Source: Tetrahymena thermophila SB210 (Eukaryota > Ciliophora > Oligohymenophorea > Hymenostomatida > Tetrahymenidae). Taken from it: a DNA stretch of 64,000 nucleotides. Below are positions 63,915 through 64,000 of this stretch, piece after piece. Positions within the stretch are counted from its first letter, which is position 1. Every line of letters starts with the position of its first letter. Position numbers and translations under genes: made by a program. The DNA lies in the NCBI RefSeq assembly GCF_000189635.1, contig NW_002476262.1, positions 248,001 through 312,000 on the forward strand. The letters are read 5' to 3'. The notes under the pieces were generated by a model. The model did no database searches and was not told the DNA's origin. It was given only the letters and a program-made list of their open reading frames with translations.

Positions 63915-64000
63915 CTAAAAATATAATAATTTTCAATAAGTTTTCTTTTCTTTAATAAAATAAATTTCACATAAACACAAAATAAATTTATTTGCTAATA

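Overview
The window looks like macronuclear DNA of an oligohymenophorean ciliate, most likely Tetrahymena or a close relative. The DNA is very AT-rich. Long conserved protein frames run straight through TAA and TAG, which read as glutamine, and every recognisable gene ends in TGA. Introns are short, AT-rich and GT-AG. Because TAA and TAG are sense codons, standard-code ORF calling misses nearly all genes here. I rebuilt the gene models by hand from reading frame, splice-site phase and family resemblance. Exon coordinates were checked for phase, so each exon set sums to a multiple of three unless I say otherwise.

Left part (1-20 kb): a convergent pair of tRNA-His genes; a possible structured RNA; one giant intronless Gln/Asn-rich protein gene (minus); a p24/TMED cargo-receptor gene (minus); a decayed or very divergent reading-frame region at 12.9-14.6 kb; a tiny gene for an MGC-type, probably lipid-anchored, protein; and an unrecognised membrane-segment protein.

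Middle part (20-42 kb): a multi-PHD chromatin protein (PHD, zinc knuckle, extended PHD, third PHD) ending in a PCNA-interaction (PIP) motif; a calcium-dependent protein kinase; a divergent kinase with a rotted tandem copy of the same kind beside it; a small low-complexity gene; a six-exon hypothetical gene; a WBP2/GRAM-like gene with a Pro/Gln tail; and a NOT4-like gene (RRM plus CCCH finger) that lacks the expected N-terminal RING.

Right part (42-64 kb): a complete Miro GTPase gene (13 exons); a Gln/Asn/Ser-rich gene; a TPR gene; a PX-BAR sorting nexin gene; an unrecognised 669-residue protein; the biotin-bearing alpha subunit of an acyl-CoA carboxylase, best matching 3-methylcrotonyl-CoA carboxylase; and the 3' end of the U2 snRNP A' (SNRPA1/Lea1) gene, which runs off the window.

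No operon logic applies. These are independent nuclear genes covering chromatin, mRNA turnover and splicing, calcium signalling, membrane traffic, mitochondrial transport and leucine catabolism. Spacers are 0.3-4 kb of nearly featureless A+T. I saw no chromosome-breakage sequence, telomere repeat, rRNA, CRISPR array or intact transposon.
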